A DNA stretch of 24,249 nucleotides from a virus, in IMG/VR virus record IMGVR_UViG_3300031521_000346, positions 1-24,249 of that record, one strand, 5' to 3'. Of this stretch, positions 21,151-24,249 are shown one piece after another; positions within the stretch are counted from its first letter, which is position 1; every line of letters begins with the position of its first letter. A program made the position numbers and the translations under genes. The notes below the pieces were generated by a model, which saw nothing but the letters and a program-made list of their open reading frames with translations, had not been told where the DNA came from and searched no databases.

Positions 21151-21375
21151 TCAGTAATTTATAAATTTGTTGTAATCACTCATGTTTTTAAAACCGTGTC
21201 GCTCATAAACTCCTAGTCCTTCATCGTCACTCGGTTCAGGCTCTTCTTCCTCTATTTGCGACTTAATAATCTCAATAGCTTCTTCCACCGTCCAAACTTT
21301 GTACTCTTCGTATATCTCTTCTGTAGAGAATGTACGTATATACTCCATATCAAATTCAGCTTCTTCTCGTGTCAT
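21151..21375 (-). CDS. Acidic hypothetical protein, 74 residues
   Basis: The product is strongly acidic (AEFDMEYIRTFSTEEIYEEY, then IIKSQIEEEEPEPSDDEGLG) and ends in a basic and aromatic segment (VYERHGFKNMSDYNKFINY). Acidic small phage proteins can mimic DNA and block host DNA-binding proteins, but this is inference. The ATG overlaps the stop of the preceding 47-residue gene as ATGA. Confidence 0.55.
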   Translation of the reverse strand: MTREEAEFDMEYIRTFSTEEIYEEYKVWTVEEAIEIIKSQIEEEEPEPSDDEGLGVYERHGFKNMSDYNKFINY

Positions 21376-21515
21376 TTCAATCTACTCATTACTATTTCGA
21401 ATACGATATAGGCTACTGTAGGAACTAAGAATTTGTAGCAAGTGTTTTTATTGAAAGGGTCAGTAAAAAGCTTCACAAAGAAGTCCTCCAGTCTGATTTT
21501 TAGTATTTGTTTCAT
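21372..21515 (-). CDS. Small predicted membrane protein, 47 residues
   Basis: A short gene with ATG at 21515 and TGA at 21374-21372. The product starts MKQILKIRLEDFFVKLFTDPF and has a hydrophobic segment CYKFLVPTVAYIVFEIVM (about residues 26-43). It overlaps its upstream and downstream neighbours by 4 bases each as ATGA. Two exact ATGA junctions around an open frame of this size are strong evidence that it is translated. Function unknown. Confidence 0.6.
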   Translation of the reverse strand: MKQILKIRLEDFFVKLFTDPFNKNTCYKFLVPTVAYIVFEIVMSRLK

Positions 21516-21811
21516 GGGTTCTCTCTTTTGTATTCTTCGCGAATCATTCTACCTGTCATTTCATTAATCTCTTCATTGCTATAAGTATCTTCGCGAAGTA
21601 TGCGAAGTGGATCAATTGCTTTTTGGGGCTGTGCGGTAATTGGAGGTTCTTTTTCAGGATCGGGTCCTATTTGATAAGGATCGTCTCTTTCAGTAGATGG
21701 GGATAAAATAACGACTATAAATATTCCAATAACTAAAACGATAAGACATAATATGAAAATATTTAAGAATAAATCTACTGTAGTGGGTAAAACTAATAAT
21801 GTTGATTTCAT
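21512..21811 (-). CDS. Membrane-anchored protein, 99 residues
   Basis: Residues 10-36 (TTVDLFLNIFILCLIVLVIGIFIVVI) form one membrane span, with little before it, so the C-terminal part most likely lies on one side of the membrane as a soluble tail. The tail is Pro/Glu/Asp-rich (STERDDPYQIGPDPEKEPPITAQPQ) and ends in a charged helix (NEEINEMTGRMIREEYKRENP). No lipobox is visible. Function unknown. The gene is coupled to the 47-residue gene by ATGA. Confidence 0.6.
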   Translation of the reverse strand: MKSTLLVLPTTVDLFLNIFILCLIVLVIGIFIVVILSPSTERDDPYQIGPDPEKEPPITAQPQKAIDPLRILREDTYSNEEINEMTGRMIREEYKRENP

Positions 21812-21834
21812 GCAGTTTATTTTTAAGATAAATA

Positions 21835-22116
21835 CTATTTTTGTTTTTTAATTTTCCAAAAAGGATATTGAATGTAGGCAGCAGCAGTATCACACTCCAT
21901 AACTTTGTATTCTCGTACAGTTTGTTTACCGTTCCACCGCTCATACACGTTTATCAGGCCATCTTTCGCCCACTGAGTTATGTTTCGCTGTCGGTAATGC
22001 TCAAAAGCTGCATTCTCCGATATAAAAAGCGTTTTAGGCCTGTTTTGCAGTTGGTCAATATAAAGTGCTGTTTTGCGGGCTATAATATCGGCTTCACGTG
22101 CTAGTAATCCGTCCAT
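21835..22116 (-). CDS. Small DNA-binding-like protein, 93 residues
   Basis: The product starts MDGLLAREADIIARKTALYIDQL and contains KTLFISENAAFEHYRQRNITQWAKDGLINVYE. That stretch has the helix-turn-helix and wing of excisionase-like (MerR-like) proteins, where a phrase such as R-x-x-I-x-x-W-x-x-x-G-L-I is typical. It could be an excisionase or early regulator. An upstream in-frame TTG at 22161 would overlap the previous gene; ATG 22116 leaves a 7-base gap and is preferred. Confidence 0.55.
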   Translation of the reverse strand: MDGLLAREADIIARKTALYIDQLQNRPKTLFISENAAFEHYRQRNITQWAKDGLINVYERWNGKQTVREYKVMECDTAAAYIQYPFWKIKKQK

Positions 22117-22123
22117 GGTATGC

Positions 22124-22357
22124 TTATTTGTTGAGTTTGGAGTTCTGTTGGATTGTATCAAAAGTTGGATTGTATGGAGTAATTATTCCAAATATCATAC
22201 GCGCTTCAGTAAAACTTTTTAATCCATTTGCGCGCTTCAGTTCAGCAAGCTTTCGTTTATATTCTACTTCATTGATAGCTACTATGTGGAAACTGGGCTG
22301 AAAGTCGAAACCTACATTTACCTCTTCCTTGCGAATGTTATTGTCTATATGTGCCAT
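22124..22357 (-). CDS. Hypothetical protein, 77 residues
   Basis: A charged protein with NIRKEEVNVGFDFQPSFHIVAINEVEY followed by a basic helix (KRKLAELKRANGLKSFTEARMIFG). No family recognised. It is the second gene after the early promoter, 9 bases after the first one. Its place suggests an early function, such as control of the lysis-lysogeny choice, but the sequence does not show this. Confidence 0.55.
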   Translation of the reverse strand: MAHIDNNIRKEEVNVGFDFQPSFHIVAINEVEYKRKLAELKRANGLKSFTEARMIFGIITPYNPTFDTIQQNSKLNK

Positions 22358-22366
22358 AATCCCATT

Positions 22367-22561
22367 TTATGATAAGCGAGTTATTTTTGTGCTGTCTACT
22401 AATCCAGCCTCAGTGACTTTAAATGTCATTGTTTTATGTCTACTTATGGTCGTGCGAATTGCACCGGGCTTTGCCTCCTTAAACTTTAATTCAATTGTAT
22501 CGCCAATTTGCATTCCGTTTAATGTTGCCGTTATCGAAACCTTTCTAATTATTTTTATCAT
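22367..22561 (-). CDS. Hypothetical protein, 64 residues (first early gene)
   Basis: The product is beta-rich (MIKIIRKVSITATLNGMQIGDTIELKFKE and KTMTFKVTEAGLVDSTKITRL in two parts). The segment IRTTISRHKTMTFKV is basic and could contact nucleic acid. It is the first gene of the leftward early operon, about 80 bases from the putative promoter at 22655-22648. Genes in this place often antagonise the repressor (Cro-like), but this one does not have an HTH. Start is ATG at 22561. Confidence 0.55.
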   Translation of the reverse strand: MIKIIRKVSITATLNGMQIGDTIELKFKEAKPGAIRTTISRHKTMTFKVTEAGLVDSTKITRLS

Positions 22562-22588
22562 GATTAATTGTTATTTATACAATAGTTG

Positions 22589-22596
22589 TATCTTTG
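22589..22596 (+). promoter_or_regulatory. Putative rightward promoter (-7 TATCTTTG)
   Basis: This matches the Bacteroidota -7 consensus TAnnTTTG, with TTG at 22568-22570 as a -33 element 18 bases upstream. It would drive the repressor gene with a leader of about 150 bases that passes through the operators. Transcription is not shown. Confidence 0.4.
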
Positions 22597-22647
22597 CAGA
22601 ATTATTGAATTTTATTACATTGTGTGTTGTTATTTTGTTACACAGTG

Positions 22648-22655
22648 CAAATATA
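22648..22655 (-). promoter_or_regulatory. Putative leftward early promoter (-7 TATATTTG)
   Basis: Minus-strand TATATTTG fits TAnnTTTG, and the adjacent operator boxes (22656-22707) cover the place of the -33 element, where no good TTTG is present. Repressor bound there would block the early operon. This is the expected arrangement for lysogeny control. Confidence 0.5.
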
Positions 22656-22707
22656 TACGTATTTCCGTAAATAAATACGTATGTGCGTATTTATTTTTAC
22701 GTATTTA
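22656..22707. promoter_or_regulatory. Repressor operator array
   Basis: Four copies of an ACGTATTT-like box are present in both orientations: TACGTATTT (22656-22664), AAATACGTA (22673-22681), TGCGTATTTA (22684-22693) and TACGTATTTA (22698-22707). The middle pair forms a perfect inverted repeat AAATAAATACG / CGTATTTATTT (22669-22679 and 22686-22696) with a 6-base spacer. This lies between the divergent repressor and early genes. Confidence 0.7.
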
Positions 22708-22750
22708 AGTATTATTAACTATTATATAAATAAGCTAAAGAATTAATTTT

Positions 22751-23158
22751 ATGGATGACACTATAAATCAAAGGATTAATATAATAATAAAAGACAATCA
22801 TATGAATCCTCATTCATTTGCTAAAAGTATTGGTGTTACTCCAAGCACAATAAATTCAATGATTGAGAAAGGTACTAAACCGAGTTATGATTTAATTGTA
22901 AAAATAAAAGAGGTGTATGATGAATATTCATTAGATTGGTTGCTAATGAGAGATGGAGAAAAATTAAAAAAATTATACACTGATAATCTTCAATTAAGCA
23001 CATTAAATGAGAAACAAGAAGTTTATGCTAAAATTGATCCATTGGCTATAATAAAAAGCCAACAGGAAACAATAAATAGACTTACAGATATGCTTTATGA
23101 GCAAAATAAAAAAGTACAGGATGCAAACATGGGTGCAGGGGTTGCCGCTGTAGGGTAA
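22751..23158 (+). CDS. HTH-type phage repressor
   Basis: The product has 135 residues. Residues 1-65 are an XRE-type HTH domain: NQRINIIIKDNHMNPHSFAKSIGVTPSTINSMIEKGTKPS split at the turn, followed by YDLIVKIKEVYDEYSLDWLLMRDGEKL. The rest holds a helix suited to oligomerisation (IIKSQQETINRLTDMLYEQNKK) and a short Gly/Ala tail. There is no S24 peptidase domain, so inactivation by RecA-type self-cleavage is unlikely; induction must use another route, such as an antirepressor. This is the common repressor form in Bacteroidota prophages. The gene is divergent from the early operon, with the operator array 44 bases before its ATG. Confidence 0.85.
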   Translation: MDDTINQRINIIIKDNHMNPHSFAKSIGVTPSTINSMIEKGTKPSYDLIVKIKEVYDEYSLDWLLMRDGEKLKKLYTDNLQLSTLNEKQEVYAKIDPLAIIKSQQETINRLTDMLYEQNKKVQDANMGAGVAAVG

Positions 23159-23212
23159 GAAATGGAGAGTATAAACTAATATATTAATATATAAACTTTA
23201 AAATTAAAATGT

Positions 23213-24010
23213 ATGGATGCTTTAGATTTTATTTTTGATAATTTTTTCACTATATTTATTGGTATGATAGTACTTGGAGTTATTATCGGTATTGGTAAAT
23301 CTGTAAAGAACAATAAAAACAGTAAAAGGGCTATTCAGACCTTTAATGATTTTATTGATTTTAAATTTGTAGACAGATATATTTCCGATAACTCGGGATT
23401 ATCCATTTCTTTTGATATTGATAAAAAGAAGATATGTTTTCTAGAAAAGAAAATGGAAATTAAAGAGTCAGTAAACAATAATGGGAAACTAGTTAGAATA
23501 GCATCTAATGATTTTAAATCATACATTTATGATTTTGATAAAATACTTCAATGCGAATTGTCTATTGATGGTAATTCGGTTCTTAAACAGTCTACGGCTA
23601 GTACTTTAGGTAGAAGTTTATTAGGGGGAGCACTATTTGGAGGTATAGGAGGTGTAGTTGGAGGAGTTACTACCAGTAAATCTATGAATGAGAAAATAAA
23701 AAATATAGACTTGAAAATTATAATAAACGATACCGAGACCCCAGTATTTAGAATAAATTTCTTGAATATAGAGACAAAAAAAGGATCATTAATATATAAA
23801 AATGCTTATAAAAATGCAGAAATATGGCATGGAAAGATAGTTGGATTAATGAAAAATGTTGATGATAAAATTATAGATGAAAAACAGAATCCATCAACAG
23901 ATAATACTGAAAAATTAAAAAGATTGTTTGAACTTAAAAATATAGGTGCATTATCTGACGAAGAATTTCAAGAAGAAAAGAAAAAGATATTATCTAGTCC
24001 TATTTTATAA
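23213..24010 (+). CDS. Membrane-anchored SHOCT-domain protein (putative moron)
   Basis: The product has 265 residues. Residues 8-27 form a membrane span (FDNFFTIFIGMIVLGVIIGI) followed by basic residues. A middle domain is mixed alpha/beta (SISFDIDKKKICFLEKK, SYIYDFDKILQCELSIDG). A Gly-rich stretch GRSLLGGALFGGIGGVVGGV (about 133-152) could be a second membrane-associated segment. The C-terminal 35 residues (EKLKRLFELKNIGALSDEEFQEEKKKIL split by the turn) are a SHOCT domain, a short module found at the end of many membrane proteins. The gene is expressed on the repressor side and lies beside the attachment site, as expected for a lysogenic-conversion gene. A role in superinfection exclusion is inference. 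Confidence 0.65.
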   Translation: MDALDFIFDNFFTIFIGMIVLGVIIGIGKSVKNNKNSKRAIQTFNDFIDFKFVDRYISDNSGLSISFDIDKKKICFLEKKMEIKESVNNNGKLVRIASNDFKSYIYDFDKILQCELSIDGNSVLKQSTASTLGRSLLGGALFGGIGGVVGGVTTSKSMNEKIKNIDLKIIINDTETPVFRINFLNIETKKGSLIYKNAYKNAEIWHGKIVGLMKNVDDKIIDEKQNPSTDNTEKLKRLFELKNIGALSDEEFQEEKKKILSSPIL

Positions 24011-24077
24011 AAACAGTTGTATTATTAACGCAGATTTCACAGAAAATATGATAAATCAGGAGTAAAAAACCGCCAAA

Positions 24078-24098
24078 ACTTACAAATTTGCTGTAAGT
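24078..24098. other. Inverted repeat near the attachment site
   Basis: ACTTACA / TGTAAGT (7 bp, 7-base spacer) lies about 25 bases left of the tRNA fragment. No T-run follows, so it is not a good terminator. It could be an arm-type site for the integrase. The rest of 24011-24120 shows no gene. Confidence 0.35.
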
Positions 24099-24120
24099 AT
24101 TTGAATAACAATGTTTATAA

Positions 24121-24183
24121 TTAGTTTGCTAAACTGACGTACGGGCAACCGTACCACGAGTTCGAATCTCGTAGCTTCCGCCA
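24121..24183 (+). tRNA. tRNA-Ser(GCT) 3' fragment, attachment-site end
   Basis: This is the 3' two-thirds of a class II tRNA. It has an anticodon stem TTAGT / ACTGA with loop TTGCTAA (anticodon GCT), a long variable arm GTACGG-GCAA-CCGTAC, a T arm ACGAG-TTCGAAT-CTCGT, the 3' acceptor strand AGCTTCC, discriminator G and CCA. The 5' acceptor strand (GGAAGCT) and D arm are absent. The break near the anticodon stem fits phage integration into the tRNA gene: the intact copy should be at the other prophage end. Everything right of 24183 is probably host DNA. Confidence 0.8.
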
Positions 24184-24191
24184 AAAGTGAA

Positions 24192-24221
24192 AAAGAGACC
24201 TAAACGGGTCTCTTTTTTTTT
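24192..24221 (+). terminator. Rho-independent terminator after the tRNA
   Basis: Stem AAAGAGACC / GGTCTCTTT (24192-24200 with 24207-24215), 6-base loop, then T to 24221. It is the original terminator of the host tRNA-Ser gene, just outside the prophage. Confidence 0.85.
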
Positions 24222-24249
24222 GCCCAAAAGTCAAGCTTTTGTCTCAGGT

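Noticed and set aside
22329-22670. Plus-strand open frame of 113 codons over the switch region
   Set aside because: It covers the promoters, operators and the first early gene in antisense. The minus-strand gene at 22367-22561 fits the operon better.
24094-24183. Complete tRNA-Ser gene
   Set aside because: The expected 5' acceptor strand GGAAGCT and a D arm are not present upstream of the anticodon stem.
1-24249. Insertion sequences or transposase genes
   Set aside because: No transposase motifs or paired terminal inverted repeats with target duplications were seen.

Overview
This window is the greater part of an integrated temperate phage (prophage) of a Bacteroidota bacterium. The host assignment rests on AT-rich DNA, start codons without Shine-Dalgarno sequences, sigma-ABfr-like TAnnTTTG promoter elements near 22.6 kb, and gene families typical of Bacteroidota phages and mobile elements (PcfJ, PcfK, DUF4494, prohead protease/major capsid fusion). 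The host species cannot be named from the sequence. Nearly every phage gene lies on the minus strand, so the transcript reads from about 22.6 kb down to position 1. Only the repressor and one membrane protein lie on the plus strand, at the right end.

Right end, 22.56-24.25 kb: an HTH repressor gene, an intergenic region with four iterated ACGTATTT operator boxes, a putative membrane-anchored SHOCT protein (lysogenic-conversion candidate), the 3' part of a tRNA-Ser(GCT) that marks the attachment site, and a host terminator. No integrase is present here, so it must lie beyond the left edge or be missing.

Early region, 22.56 down to 13.36 kb: about 24 small, tightly overlapping genes. Recognisable products are a DUF4494 protein, an HNH endonuclease, a RuvC-like resolvase, an HD phosphohydrolase, a DnaD-like replication protein, a small protein resembling DnaA domain IV, several zinc-ribbon proteins, and a GpZ-like minor tail protein at the end. 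Three genes of 38, 47 and 99 codons encoding predicted membrane proteins are nested near the start of the operon.

Packaging and head region, 13.36 down to 1: a repeat-rich gap that could be the cos site, then small terminase, ASCH protein, large terminase (lambda GpA type), DGR cassette, PcfK, PcfJ, gpW connector, lambda-type portal, prohead protease/major capsid fusion, decoration protein, gpFII-like connector and a truncated tail-terminator gene. This is a lambda-like head plan for a tailed phage.

The main discovery candidate is a diversity-generating retroelement (DGR) set between the terminase and portal genes. It has a DGR-type reverse transcriptase (7564-8550), one template repeat (8654-8734) and three tandem target genes, each with a variable repeat that differs from the template almost only where the template has adenine. 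There is no recognisable Avd gene. A 105-residue protein overlapping the end of the RT gene is the best candidate for a replacement accessory factor. One target carries an in-frame 3-base duplication inside its variable repeat.
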